Source: JAEUMD01 sp044222395 (GTDB taxonomy: Bacteria > Pseudomonadota > Alphaproteobacteria > Rhizobiales > Hyphomicrobiaceae). Taken from it: DNA of 43,946 bases. Below the pieces are notes generated by a model. That model saw nothing but the letters and a program-made list of their open reading frames with translations. It was not told where the DNA came from and did no database searches. Shown piece by piece: positions 1 to 8,226 of the stretch (position 1 is its first letter; every line of letters starts with the position of its first letter). The stretch spans positions 1-43,946 of the forward strand of contig JBGANK010000023.1 of the NCBI GenBank assembly GCA_044222395.1. The letters run 5' to 3'. Both the position numbers and the translations under genes were made by a program.

Positions 1-266
<266 letters not shown>

Positions 267-406
267 AGGCATCAGGAATTTTGGATGACGGCCACCTGTC
301 TTCGATTGATTATTGGGGACCAACGTGAAAGCGTTGGGCCATCTGCAGAGATCCCAGTTCTACTCCGGGAAGTCGCACCAGCCGCCAGGCATATGGGAGG
401 CGTGCC

Positions 407-613
407 ATGATCTTTCGCAGAGAAGATGGCGAACAATATGAAATCAAGGTGCAACAGGAAACAACAGGTGGAGCCGTTCTGACTGTCGTGAGGGAGCCAG
501 ACAGCAACCCTGAGCAAGTTGCCTCAATTTGGCTACTCTCCGAGCACGATCTGAAGCAACTAGCTTCGGAGATCTTGGAAGTTGCCGACCAAATTGCGAT
601 GCCCAAGCGATAG
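407..613 (+). CDS. Small hypothetical protein (68 aa)
   Basis: I do not recognise this family. The ORF starts at an ATG preceded by GGGAGG at 395-400 with 6 nt spacing, a good ribosome binding site. The product is soluble and mixed in charge, has no signal peptide or membrane segment, and reads as a compact alpha/beta protein: an N-terminal strand-rich half (residues 1-30) and a C-terminal amphipathic helix (about 45-65, SEHDLKQLASEILEVADQ). It lies 140 bp downstream of thiC on the same strand, but nothing links it to thiamine synthesis. Overlapping minus-strand ORFs look like shadows. Confidence 0.6.
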   Translation: MIFRREDGEQYEIKVQQETTGGAVLTVVREPDSNPEQVASIWLLSEHDLKQLASEILEVADQIAMPKR

Positions 614-715
614 AAGCAACACGCGCGGATCGATCCTGGCTCGCATGCCCCTTGACCCTGCCGCGAACGGTGGCAACATGAGTGCCATCGTCAACAACCG
701 AAGGGAGGTGATCCG

Positions 716-793
716 ATGTCGAGTGGAAACCATGAGGCTGCGATGTCGCGGTCGCTGGATTTGACGCTGGCTTGCCTTCCGGTGACCGGCTAG
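716..793 (+). CDS. Putative 25-aa small protein or leader peptide with a near-perfect Shine-Dalgarno
   Basis: The ORF encodes 25 residues (MSSGNHEAAMSRS then LDLTLACLPVTG). It was picked because GGAGGTGATC at 704-713 matches the 16S anti-Shine-Dalgarno over ten consecutive bases, 7 nt from GGAGG to the ATG, the strongest ribosome binding site seen in the window. A hairpin at 851-871 lies 57 bp past the stop, so SD, ORF and terminator form a compact transcription unit. The next gene downstream is on the opposite strand, so this is not an obvious attenuator leader. Function unknown; it could be a small protein or a translated small RNA. Translation is inferred, not shown. Confidence 0.4.
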   Translation: MSSGNHEAAMSRSLDLTLACLPVTG

Positions 794-850
794 CGAATTC
801 GGCAACACGCGCACGGGCCATCAACGCCTGATCGCACCTCGTTCCACGGA

Positions 851-871
851 GGGCTGCCTATCGGGCAGCCC
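851..871 (+). terminator. Hairpin terminator-like structure
   Basis: GGGCTGCC (851-858) pairs with GGCAGCCC (864-871) around a 5-nt loop and is followed by TTTGTG. The stem is strong but the T-tract is short. It lies between the small plus-strand ORFs and the convergent L,D-transpeptidase gene, so it may serve either strand. Confidence 0.6.
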
Positions 872-946
872 TTTGTGCTTGCGGGCAAAGTTCGCGTCAT
901 TCCGTGACGAGCCGGAGGCGCGATGGGTCGGCGGTGAGCGGCGCGC

Positions 947-1957
947 TCAACTCGTCTCCGTCGCCATGACGACGAAGTCCTTGCCCGATCGCGTATCGGC
1001 GTGGGTCGGCAAGTCCGTCGTCACCATTGTCATGCCGGGATGCATATAGGCGTGAAGGCGTTGCTGCACCTCGGGACTCGCCGAGATGCGATCGATCACG
1101 CGCTCTTCGGGTGCGCTGAAATCCGCGCGCTGCTCATGGTGATGGGAGATCGAGTGCCAGGCAAGACCACGCGCGTCATCGTGCAAGCCCGCAAGCACGA
1201 ACACGTGCGAGCCGAGCGGGACCTCCGGATTCCTGATCACCACCGGACACTGACCAACCACCTCGCCATTGATGATGAGCGTGCCGCTGCGATCTGCACT
1301 GCTGATCACGACCGAGGCCGGCCCAGAGAAGTTGGTGACGTGAGGCGCCCAGGCCGCAACCTTGCCTTTCAGGTGCGATTGCACCTTGTCGAACTCGTGC
1401 TCGGCATAGTCTGCGAGCACGAGACCGGGATGCACCACCTCGCGCGGCTGAGAGTGCGATCCGGCGATGATGACCGGCGTACCAACGTGGGTGACCGAGA
1501 AAAGCAATTCGGAGAACTTCATTGGCAAACGGACGCAGCCGTGTGATGCAGGATAGCCCGGCAGATTGCCGGCGTGCAGCGCCACGCCCGACCACGTCAG
1601 CCGGTTCATGTTCGGCATCGGCGCATTGTTGTAGGTCGATGAGTGGTGATCTTTGTCCTTCTCCAGAATCGTGAACACGCCGGTTGGCGTGCCATGGCCC
1701 GCCTTTCCCGTCGAGCAGGTCGAGACGGCAATGCGCACGCCGTTGCGATAGACATGCACGAGCTGATCGGGAATCGAGACGATGACGGCGACAGGGCCCT
1801 GCTTCGATCGCTCCGGATGCCAGGTGAACTCACCGGGCTTGAGCTGGTGAACCTCCTTCATCCGCTCTGCCAATGAGAGATGCGAGCGGAAAACGAACAA
1901 CACAGCACCGAATAGACCAGGGCCGACAAGCACACGACGGCGCGAAACGTCATGCAT
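947..1957 (-). CDS. L,D-transpeptidase family protein (YkuD domain)
   Basis: Periplasmic enzyme expected to form 3-3 peptidoglycan cross-links or attach proteins to the wall. I chose the ATG at 1957 over the TTG at 1963 because AGGA at 1964-1967 sits 6 nt upstream of it; this gives 336 aa. The N-terminus has twin arginines (SRRRVL) followed by a hydrophobic stretch, so Tat export or a membrane anchor is possible. The YkuD domain spans about residues 55-165, with the catalytic signature HAGNLPG and SHGCVRLP (His about 128, Cys about 141). A further ~170 residues follow the catalytic domain; this tail has the look of a second beta-rich module (around ISSADRSGTLIINGEVVG) that I cannot name. It is a single gene, convergent with the small ORFs to its left. 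Confidence 0.88.
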   Translation of the reverse strand: MHDVSRRRVLVGPGLFGAVLFVFRSHLSLAERMKEVHQLKPGEFTWHPERSKQGPVAVIVSIPDQLVHVYRNGVRIAVSTCSTGKAGHGTPTGVFTILEKDKDHHSSTYNNAPMPNMNRLTWSGVALHAGNLPGYPASHGCVRLPMKFSELLFSVTHVGTPVIIAGSHSQPREVVHPGLVLADYAEHEFDKVQSHLKGKVAAWAPHVTNFSGPASVVISSADRSGTLIINGEVVGQCPVVIRNPEVPLGSHVFVLAGLHDDARGLAWHSISHHHEQRADFSAPEERVIDRISASPEVQQRLHAYMHPGMTMVTTDLPTHADTRSGKDFVVMATETS

Positions 1958-2329
1958 GGTCAATCCTATTGCGAGTGGGGTTTGAGCGTATTCTACAGTT
2001 TCGGCACAAAGCAGAAAACGTCTGCGCGCGTGAAAGCCCGATCAGGCTCGACGCGAGGTTCTCGCCGAGGATTTCTGACAAGAACTGTGGACGCGGATTG
2101 CCGTGTTTGCTGCCATCACCAAGGTGCAGCTCTTGTCGCGAACCCGCCCAGGCCGCAGCACGACGTCCCTAATCTATTTTGTGCTCAGTTCATTGATTAG
2201 CTTTGTTGGGGGCGGCAGTGCGGGCTTTCGGCACGCTTCGGGATGCCGAACTGCAACACATGTTCGCCGATTGGAGTTGTACAGCCGCAGTGTTGTGGCC
2301 CCCTGCGACCCAGTCTGAAAGATTAGGCC

Positions 2330-2404
2330 CTAGTGTCGTGATCGCGAAATTCGTCTCATTCCGCAGCGCGTTCCGAACGAATTTCGCAATCTGAACGACA
2401 CTAG
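2330..2404. repeat. CTAGTGT-type inverted-repeat element A (75 bp)
   Basis: The ends form a perfect 10-bp inverted repeat, CTAGTGTCGT (2330-2339) and ACGACACTAG (2395-2404). Just inside, GATCGCGAAATTCGT (2340-2354) pairs with ACGAATTTCGCAATC (2377-2391) with one mismatch. The element can fold almost completely into one hairpin. It has no coding capacity. Its termini match elements B, C and D in this window. Confidence 0.8.
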
Positions 2405-2417
2405 CAACTTCAATGAT

Positions 2418-2496
2418 CTAGTGTGATTCAGATCGAAATGTCCGCCTCGCAACCCGGCCGCAAAGTATGGTGCGGACTTCTCGATCATCACACTAA
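2418..2496. repeat. CTAGTGT-type inverted-repeat element B (78 bp)
   Basis: CTAGTGTGAT (2418-2427) pairs with ATCACACTA (2487-2495), and inside it GATCGAAATGTCCGC (from 2431) pairs with GCGGACTTCTCGATC (2472-2486) with two mismatches. It lies 13 bp after element A and ends about 28 bp before the start codon of the peptidoglycan-binding gene, so it probably sits in the 5' leader or promoter of that gene. Confidence 0.75.
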
Positions 2497-2523
2497 GTAT
2501 GCTTCTCAAGAAGGGGGTTTCTC

Positions 2524-3078
2524 ATGGTTCGTATCCTCAGCGTGTTCACTGCCGCGCTGGCTTTGATTGCAACGACCGCCAGCGGCGTGTCGGCAAAGGA
2601 CTGCAAGAACGAGGCGATCGTCGCTGAAGGCGAACCCTTCGTTTCGCGGACGCTCGGCGCCTATCCAAGCTCACTGTTCGCATGGCGCAAGGCCGCCGAA
2701 GCCAAGGCCGGTGCTGGCTTCCAGTCGTGGCGTGTGGCCGAAGACCGCAAGATCGACTGCGAGCAGGTGACGGTCGAAGGCGGCAAGAAGCGTTGGGTTT
2801 GCACGCGCACGGCGCGTCCGTGCAAGAGCGAACTGGCCGGTGCACTTGGCGGCGGTTCGAAGCCGAAGTTCGATCGCATCCTGCGTCGCGGCGACAGCGG
2901 CGACGACGTCAAGCAGCTGCAGGAGATCCTGAACGGCATGGGCTACGAGATCGCGGTCGACGGCAACTATGGCCGCGGTACGAAGGCTGCCGTTCGCGAC
3001 TTCCAGGAAAAGAACAAGCTCGATGCCGATGGCAATTTCGGACCGAAGACAGCCGAAGTGCTGCTGTCGAAGAGCTGA
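2524..3078 (+). CDS. Secreted peptidoglycan-binding domain protein
   Basis: The 184-aa product begins with a cleavable signal peptide (residues 1-24, cleavage near VSA-KD). The middle part (25-110) contains four cysteines (DCKN, DCEQ, VCTR, PCKS) that could form disulfides in the periplasm; this domain I cannot name. Residues about 122-182 form a PG_binding_1 module, with the hallmark pattern GDSGDDVKQLQEILNGMGY, then VDGNYGRGTKAAVRDFQ and the closing DGNFGPKT. The protein probably anchors to the cell wall rather than cutting it, since no catalytic domain is present. AAGGGGG upstream is the ribosome binding site. A strong hairpin terminator follows 43 bp after the stop, so the gene is monocistronic. 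Two inverted-repeat elements occupy its upstream region. Confidence 0.9.
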   Translation: MVRILSVFTAALALIATTASGVSAKDCKNEAIVAEGEPFVSRTLGAYPSSLFAWRKAAEAKAGAGFQSWRVAEDRKIDCEQVTVEGGKKRWVCTRTARPCKSELAGALGGGSKPKFDRILRRGDSGDDVKQLQEILNGMGYEIAVDGNYGRGTKAAVRDFQEKNKLDADGNFGPKTAEVLLSKS

Positions 3079-3120
3079 TCGAACCGAAGACGAATGGTTC
3101 GTTCCGCACGTGTCACGCGG

Positions 3121-3147
3121 AAAGGGGAGGCTCGTGCCTCCCCTTTT
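3121..3147 (+). terminator. Rho-independent terminator
   Basis: AAAGGGGAGGC (3121-3131) and GCCTCCCCTTTT (3136-3147) form an 11-bp GC-rich stem with loop TCGT. The 3' arm ends in TTTT. It closes the transcript of the peptidoglycan-binding gene. Confidence 0.9.
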
Positions 3148-4050
3148 GCTATTGTCATCAAGCCATTGTCAGCAGATGCAGTCGGTCGGCGCCGGGCGGA
3201 TCGGCGATCGAAGTATCAAGTAGCACCAGCATCAGGAACGTAAGCCGAACCACCATTGGCCGGAGCAACCGGTGCGGTCCAGGTTTAGCCAACGGGAAAT
3301 TGCGCGAGCCTGGCCACGCTGCCGTCACAGCTCGAATTGACTTCATGAATTTCCCGGTGGCGGCTGTGTGATAGAGCAGGTCCGATCTTGCTGGAATAAC
3401 TCGGGCTGCCGTGGCCTGCTCCAAGCCCTTGTTTGAGAGTCTCAATCACGCCTTCGCTGCAACCAGAATTGGCTCCATCTCAGCCGATCAAACTCTCGTG
3501 CCACCTACTCCGCTTCCGGCACGTTGCCAGCGATGGCGCGATGCTCAATGGCTTGTAACCGTTGGGGTTACCGTCTGGTCAACGTGCCAGGCTGCCGGCG
3601 TCAATCGCAGCTGAAGTTTGTGTTCCAGACGTTGAAATCGTCGCGCCGCGACGGTAGCGGCGAGGCTGCTTCTGCCTGTTCCCACCCACTTGACGACCGT
3701 CTCATTGAGAACGTCAGCTTGCAGTCGGTCGGTGTGCGCTGATCGCGATCAGGGGTGCGTGCGAGGGTGCCGACCGCTTCACGAAATGGCCGAGGCCATA
3801 AGCCAACCTTCAAGGCCGCTCGTCGCCGCTGCACTCTTATGTGCCAGCAGGGCAACTTTGGCCTGCTCCTCGTGAGTGCGAGATCGCTACGAGCCCTCGA
3901 CAAGGTATCGCTGACGATGCATGGTTTCATGTCTGTTACCGAGCAGGATCCCTGACGCCGCGATCGCCGGCATGTCGACCGCCGCGCGCAGCTTGCAGCA
4001 CACAGGGTCTTGCTCCCCGAGTTGAGTATCGCGTCCAGGAGGAATTCAGC
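3148..4050. other. Gene-poor 0.9-kb intergenic region
   Basis: I see no ORF with a credible ribosome binding site, composition or recognisable product. The stretch contains copy 1 of the second dispersed repeat family (3433-3497) and a small hairpin GTAACC/GGTTAC near 3555-3571. The frame of the bactofilin is open upstream as far as 3841, but that extension is arginine/proline-rich and does not look like protein. The region could be a decayed mobile element, although I could not recognise transposase remnants. Confidence 0.5.
3433..3497 (+). repeat. Dispersed repeat family 2, copy 1 (~65 bp)
   Basis: TTGAGAGTCTCAATCACGCC and the following TT (3433-3454) are identical over 22 bp to 39276-39297. 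The similarity continues through a GGCTCCATCT-like block to about 3497. A third, more diverged copy lies at 4775-4841. The left edge holds a small palindrome, GAGAGTCTC. Confidence 0.7.
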
Positions 4051-4578
4051 GTGTTCGGTCGTACAAGTTCACCCCCCGATCCCAACCGTCCCGCCAGCAG
4101 TGACACGTCGAGCGCGCCGCACAGTCACAGCGGTTTTGTGCCCCCTGGCAGGGAGCAACAGCAGCCAGCGCCTTCGCGGCCGCTGGGAGGACTGTCGGGA
4201 AACGTGATGACCGGCAGCGTGCCGACCTCGGTGATCGGCAGAGATCTGCATATCGGCGGCGAGAAGATCATCATCGTCTGTGAAAGCCGGCTGCAGGTGG
4301 ATGGCGAGATCGTTGGCGACCTCGCCGGCAAAGAAGTCATCATCGGTGAATCCGCCAGCGTCACCGGCTCGGTTGCCGCCGAGGCGGTCGAAGTTCTCGG
4401 CAAGGTCAATGGCGCCATCAGAGGCGTCAATGTTTCCTTGCGCCCGACCGCGCGCGTCGACGGCGACATCGTACACAAGCTGCTGACCATCTCGGAAGGT
4501 GCGCAGTTCGACGGGCGCGTGCGCCGCGCCAAGGACGAGAACGAAGTGAAGCCGGTGCTCGAGCTGCCGAAGAGCTAG
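4051..4578 (+). CDS. Bactofilin family cytoskeletal protein
   Basis: Bactofilins polymerise without nucleotide into filaments that localise cell-wall enzymes or build stalks and other polar structures. I place the start at GTG 4051 because AGGAGG (4037-4042) lies 8 nt upstream; it gives 175 aa, normal for the family, while the longer in-frame ORF from 3841 adds non-protein-like sequence. Residues 1-55 are a proline/serine/glutamine-rich disordered tail. Residues about 56-155 form the DUF583/bactofilin beta-helix, visible as short repeats of the kind VDGEIVGDLAGKEVIIGE, VTGSVAAEAVEVLGKVNGAI and VDGDIVHKLLTI. A charged tail follows. The TAG stop codon is formed by the first bases of inverted-repeat element C. 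No cell-shape partner gene is adjacent. Confidence 0.93.
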   Translation: MFGRTSSPPDPNRPASSDTSSAPHSHSGFVPPGREQQQPAPSRPLGGLSGNVMTGSVPTSVIGRDLHIGGEKIIIVCESRLQVDGEIVGDLAGKEVIIGESASVTGSVAAEAVEVLGKVNGAIRGVNVSLRPTARVDGDIVHKLLTISEGAQFDGRVRRAKDENEVKPVLELPKS

Positions 4579-4707
4579 TGTTCCGACTCCAACGCTTGGT
4601 TCCTAAGCGTCTCCGCCGGAATCCTAGCCACTCTTTTGTTTGTGTTCTGGATTCACAATCGCTTGACGACTTCCGCCGGGACTCAAGCGATTGATCCAGA
4701 ACACTAG
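4575..4707. repeat. CTAGTGT-type element C, two-hairpin form (133 bp)
   Basis: Outer ends CTAGTGTTC (4575-4583) and GAACACTAG (4699-4707) are perfect inverted repeats. The left half has an ACGCTT/AAGCGT stem; the right half has TGTGTTCTGGATTCACAA followed by a 10-bp perfect stem AATCGCTTGA (4657-4666) / TCAAGCGATT (4683-4692), then TGATCCAGAACACTAG. It is closely related to element D at 19432-19576. It overlaps the stop codon of the bactofilin gene (TAG 4576-4578) and may act as its transcript end. Confidence 0.82.
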
Positions 4708-4774
4708 GTATCGCGAGCAGGTCAAATGTTGATGGGCTCACCTCAGGCGCGGTGGCCCGCTTTCATCTCGTGTC

Positions 4775-4841
4775 CGAGGGCCTCAAGTCACGCCGTCGCT
4801 GGAACAGGCAGAGTGGCTCCATCTCGGGCGATCAGGCTCTG
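4775..4841 (+). repeat. Dispersed repeat family 2, copy 2 (diverged)
   Basis: The block aligns with 3433-3497: GAGGGCCTCAAGTCACGCC corresponds to GAGAGTCTCAATCACGCC, followed by a shared TCGCTG, AAC, GTGGCTCCATCTC and CGATCAG pattern. The small palindrome at its left edge is kept by a paired change (GAGA/TCTC to GAGG/CCTC). No gene overlaps it. Confidence 0.6.
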
Positions 4842-4924
4842 GCGGCTCTGCACGTGCGTGACGAACATGCGTGCAGAACCGTCCAAATCACCTATTTGCG
4901 CGCCCCTGCGGCGGCCGTTTTCGC

Positions 4925-5272
4925 TCAGCGTGAAAAGCCTGGTCGTGAGTTGCGATACTGGTCGCAAATGTGGCTGACGCGCGTGTCATGGCCCATGAAG
5001 CGACAGACCTCGGCTTTGCGATGGGGATTGTTGCGAATCTCCCGTGCCGACACGCGCGAACCATACTTGCGCGCAATCGCCGATAGATAGTTGTCCTGGC
5101 AGTAGGGCGTGGCCAGTTGTTGGCCCTGCACGATCTGGTACTCGCCGCGGCATTCGATAGCCGATGCGGGCGAGGCGATGAGAGCAACGAGGCCGGCCGC
5201 CAGAGCTGCCGGGGAAAGTCTGCCTGGCGATTGGTACAAGCTGCTGCGATGACCTGGGGTTTGCGCTGTCAT
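4925..5272 (-). CDS. Small secreted hypothetical protein (115 aa)
   Basis: I recognise the pattern as a conserved uncharacterised secreted protein of Rhizobiales, without a known function. The start codon is preceded by AGGAGG (5278-5283) at 5 nt. A long N-terminal region with a hydrophobic core (LAAGLVALIASPASA) is a signal peptide, cleaved near residue 38. The mature part is about 77 aa with four cysteines (ECRG, YCQD, VCRF, ICDQ) that could form two disulfides, and a central LSAIARKYG...VSAREIRNNP segment. It is transcribed alone, divergent from corA. Confidence 0.8.
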   Translation of the reverse strand: MTAQTPGHRSSLYQSPGRLSPAALAAGLVALIASPASAIECRGEYQIVQGQQLATPYCQDNYLSAIARKYGSRVSAREIRNNPHRKAEVCRFMGHDTRVSHICDQYRNSRPGFSR

Positions 5273-5539
5273 ATTTGCCTCCTACACTGGTCGTGGCATC
5301 AGCCAGACCATCGATTCCGGATTGAAAATCCGCCAACGGCGAAGTAGCAGTCTCAAGCTTACAAGTCAGGAAAGGCCGATTAAAGGTGCCGGCGTGGCGA
5401 TCCAGAACACATCCTCTCGTCGCACTTCATCAAATGACGCGTTGCACCTGAGCCTTCGTACCTTTTCAGATCGCAACGCTGTCCCTCAAGTGCAAGGTGG
5501 CAACTCTGACAATCGCAGGAAGCAGCCGGGACCTCGCAG

Positions 5540-6511
5540 ATGCTGACAGTCTATGAAATCGAGAGCGGGCGCCTGACACCTCGCGACGGCATTACCGCGG
5601 TCGCCGGAAAACATGGCTGGATCGACATGTTCGAGCCGACTCCGGAGGAGGATCTCGCGGTCGAGAAGATGCTCGGCATCTCAATCCCCACCCGCGACGA
5701 GATGCGCGAGATCGAAGCCTCCAACCGGCTCTATTTCGAGCAGGGCGCGCACTTCATGACCGGCGTCATCGCGCATTCCATCGACGGCGGGTCGCCGCAG
5801 TTCTCGGCTGTCACCTTCATTCTGTCGGGCCCCACGCTCGTCACCCTACGCTACGTCGAGCCCAAGGCCTTCCCGCTGTTTCTGCAGCGCGTGACCAAGG
5901 GCGACGCCGAATGCGACACGAGCGTGTCGGCTCTGGTCGGGCTGCTGGAGAGCCTGGTGCAGCGCACCGCCGACCTCATCGAGCACATCCAGGACGAGGT
6001 GAACCGCATCGGATCTGCCGCGTTCGGGATCAAGGGCGGGCAGCAGACACGAACAAAGCGGCTCGACGTCGCGCTGAAGTCGATCGGCCGGCTCGGCGGG
6101 ACGACGTCACTGGCGGAGGAAAGCGTCACCTCGCTCGACCGGCTGCTGCTGTTCCTTTCACAGGCGATGAAGCACCGCAATGACGAGGTGCGCGACGTGC
6201 AGCGCGTCAAGATCGTGCATCGCGACATCCGCTCGCTGATCGAGCAACTGCATTTCCTCACCGACCGCATCACGTTCCTGCTCGATGCGGTACTGGGTAT
6301 GATCGCCAATGAGCAGAACCAAATCATCAAGCTGTTCTCGGTGATGGCGGTCATGCTGATGCCACCAACGCTGGTCGCTTCGATCTACGGCATGAACTTT
6401 AAGCATATGCCGGAGCTCGAATGGGAGTTCGGCTATCCATTCGCAATCCTGCTCATGCTTGCGGCGGCGCTGATCCCGTTCATCTACTTCCGCCGCAAGG
6501 GATGGCTGTGA
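5540..6511 (+). CDS. corA: CorA-family magnesium/divalent cation transporter
   Basis: Inner-membrane channel for Mg2+ (also Co2+/Ni2+ in relatives), 323 aa, normal for CorA. The large N-terminal cytoplasmic part (1-255) contains the alpha/beta domain and the long helical stalk (VQRTADLIEHIQDEVNRIG, and later residues ~200-250). Two C-terminal membrane segments follow: about 262-283 (IKLFSVMAVMLMPPTLVASI) and about 299-317 (YPFAILLMLAAALIPFIYF). The first ends in the signature YGMNF with GMN at 284-286, the selectivity filter. The last residues RRKGWL match the family's basic tail. The start has only a weak Shine-Dalgarno. It is convergent with chrA. Confidence 0.95.
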   Translation: MLTVYEIESGRLTPRDGITAVAGKHGWIDMFEPTPEEDLAVEKMLGISIPTRDEMREIEASNRLYFEQGAHFMTGVIAHSIDGGSPQFSAVTFILSGPTLVTLRYVEPKAFPLFLQRVTKGDAECDTSVSALVGLLESLVQRTADLIEHIQDEVNRIGSAAFGIKGGQQTRTKRLDVALKSIGRLGGTTSLAEESVTSLDRLLLFLSQAMKHRNDEVRDVQRVKIVHRDIRSLIEQLHFLTDRITFLLDAVLGMIANEQNQIIKLFSVMAVMLMPPTLVASIYGMNFKHMPELEWEFGYPFAILLMLAAALIPFIYFRRKGWL

Positions 6512-6527
6512 GGGTCGGAAACGCTGC

Positions 6528-7931
6528 TCAGCGTGCCAGACCGAATTGAGAAGCAACGAGTGCCAGCAGTCCGCAGACGCCGAGCGTCACGGCGATGCCA
6601 CGATGCCAGACCAGCAGCAGCAGCGCAGCCAATCCGGCGAGTAGCAGCGCCAGGACGTTGATGGTCGCCAGTTCGGGGACCGTCAGACGAAGTAGACCCC
6701 AGTTCATGGATTGCACTTTGGCGAACAATACGTGCAACGCGAACCAGACGGTGAGGTTGAGGATGACGCCGACCACCGCTGCGGTGATGCCACGCAGCCC
6801 GGCCTGCAACCGCGGCATCCGGGAGAGCCGCTCGATGTAGGGCGCGCCGGCGAAGATCCAAAGGAAGCACGGGACAAACGTCGCCCACAACGATATGACG
6901 GCGCCGGCGGCGGCCATCGCCAGCGAGACGCCCGATCCGGTACGGCCGGCGGCCAGGGCACCGACGAACTCGTTTACGAGGATGAGCGGTCCCGGCGTGG
7001 TTTCGGCCAGTCCCAGCGCATCGAGCATTTCGCCCGGAGCCAGCCAGCCAAAGCGCTCGACGACCTCCTGCGCCATATAGGCCAGGACGGCATAGGCGCC
7101 GCCGAAGGTCACCACGGCAAGCTTGGAGAAGAACAAGGCCAACTGCGACAGCACGTGTTCTTGGCCGAACAGCAGCGCCACGGCCACTAGCGGCACGATC
7201 CAGATCGCCAGCCACAAAGCGATCGTGGACAGAGTGGCAATTAGACCGGTGCCTGCCGCCGATGCGGCCGGCAATTCGGCAAGCGCACCTTGCGGCGGCG
7301 TCGCGGTCTCGAACAGGTAGCCGACCACGGCAGCAGCCGCGATGATCAACGGGAATGGCAGAGCGAGAAAGAATATGCCGACGAAGGCGGCCGCCGCGAT
7401 CCACCAATCGAGCGTCGTCTTCAATGCGCGCCGCGCGACCCGCAGCAGCGCCTCGACCACGATTGCCAGCACCGCCGCCTTGATGCCGACGAAGACAGCG
7501 AGCGCCAGTGGCGTCGTGCCATAGGTCATGTAAAGGGCGGCGAGTGCATAAATCAGGGCTGCGCCGGGCAGCACGAACAGGAGGCCGGCCATCAGCCCGC
7601 CCTTGAGCCCGTGGAGGCGCCAGCCAGCATAGGTGGCGAGCTGCATCGCTTCAGGGCCCGGCAACAGCATGCAGAAGTTCAACGCCGACAGATAGGTGCG
7701 CTCGTCGATCCAGCGCTTCTCGTCGACCAGCATGCGATGCATCATGGCGATCTGGCCGGCCGGACCGCCGAACGACAGCAGGCCGATCTTGGTAAAGGTC
7801 GCGGTGGCCTCGCCGAAGGTTGGCGGCGGCGCGGTGCCGTTAGCCGCCGATGGCGAGCGTTCGGTGACCGCGGACGTATTGGATTTGCCGGTGTTGGCCG
7901 CTGGCGGGGAATTTTCACGTTTCAAAGTCAA
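6528..7931 (-). CDS. chrA: Chromate efflux transporter ChrA
   Basis: Inner-membrane protein of the CHR superfamily that exports chromate. The 467-aa product has the two homologous halves of long-chain ChrA: the N-terminal CHR motif FGGPAGQIAMMHRMLVDEKRW with ERTYLSALNFCMLLPGPEAMQLATY, and a second copy FGGAYAVLAYMAQEVVERFGW with ETTPGPLILVNEFVGA. About ten to twelve hydrophobic segments are visible. The N-terminal ~38 residues are hydrophilic. No ATG is available before the first CHR motif; TTG codons at 7931 and 7925 are candidate starts, and GGAG lies 7 nt upstream of the second. No chrB regulator lies next to it. The gene is divergent from the DUF2892 gene. Confidence 0.93.
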   Translation of the reverse strand: MTLKRENSPPAANTGKSNTSAVTERSPSAANGTAPPPTFGEATATFTKIGLLSFGGPAGQIAMMHRMLVDEKRWIDERTYLSALNFCMLLPGPEAMQLATYAGWRLHGLKGGLMAGLLFVLPGAALIYALAALYMTYGTTPLALAVFVGIKAAVLAIVVEALLRVARRALKTTLDWWIAAAAFVGIFFLALPFPLIIAAAAVVGYLFETATPPQGALAELPAASAAGTGLIATLSTIALWLAIWIVPLVAVALLFGQEHVLSQLALFFSKLAVVTFGGAYAVLAYMAQEVVERFGWLAPGEMLDALGLAETTPGPLILVNEFVGALAAGRTGSGVSLAMAAAGAVISLWATFVPCFLWIFAGAPYIERLSRMPRLQAGLRGITAAVVGVILNLTVWFALHVLFAKVQSMNWGLLRLTVPELATINVLALLLAGLAALLLLVWHRGIAVTLGVCGLLALVASQFGLAR

Positions 7932-8226
7932 GCTCCATAGCTCGCGGAGCCGACTCTTGGGCTTGCGCCTTACGGGGTGGTCGATCGGACCCCGGCGCCC
8001 AACCGTTAGCCGATCCGAGGGTCCGTCACAATGCCGCGGGGATCATTTTCAACGTGCGCGCTTCTAGACGCGCTGGAAATCGCCTAAGATTACTGCGTCG
8101 TCACGCACGCCAGAAAGTTGGCAATCCAATTTGGCGTGTTGGATTTGATAGACGCGGGAGCACCGACAGGCTCGCGCCGCAGGCTGCCCGCAATTCAGCG
8201 ACGTCAATCGAGAGGCACGACGAGCT

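Larger units (their letters stand above)
1958..2523. other. Intergenic region with two tandem inverted-repeat elements
   Basis: This stretch lies between divergent genes (L,D-transpeptidase and the peptidoglycan-binding protein). The left part (1958-2329) holds no convincing gene. CTAATC and GATTAG near 2169-2200 could form a weak AT-rich hairpin. The right part contains two separate palindromic elements (2330-2404 and 2418-2495), listed individually. AAGGGGG just before 2524 is the ribosome binding site of the next gene. Confidence 0.6.

Noticed and set aside
3841..4050. 70-codon upstream extension of the bactofilin frame
   Set aside because: The extension is Arg/Pro-rich and unlike bactofilins, and GTG 4051 has a good AGGAGG at 8 nt.
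3148..4050. Possible decayed insertion sequence in the large gene-poor gap
   Set aside because: No transposase motif, terminal inverted repeats or target duplication could be recognised by eye.
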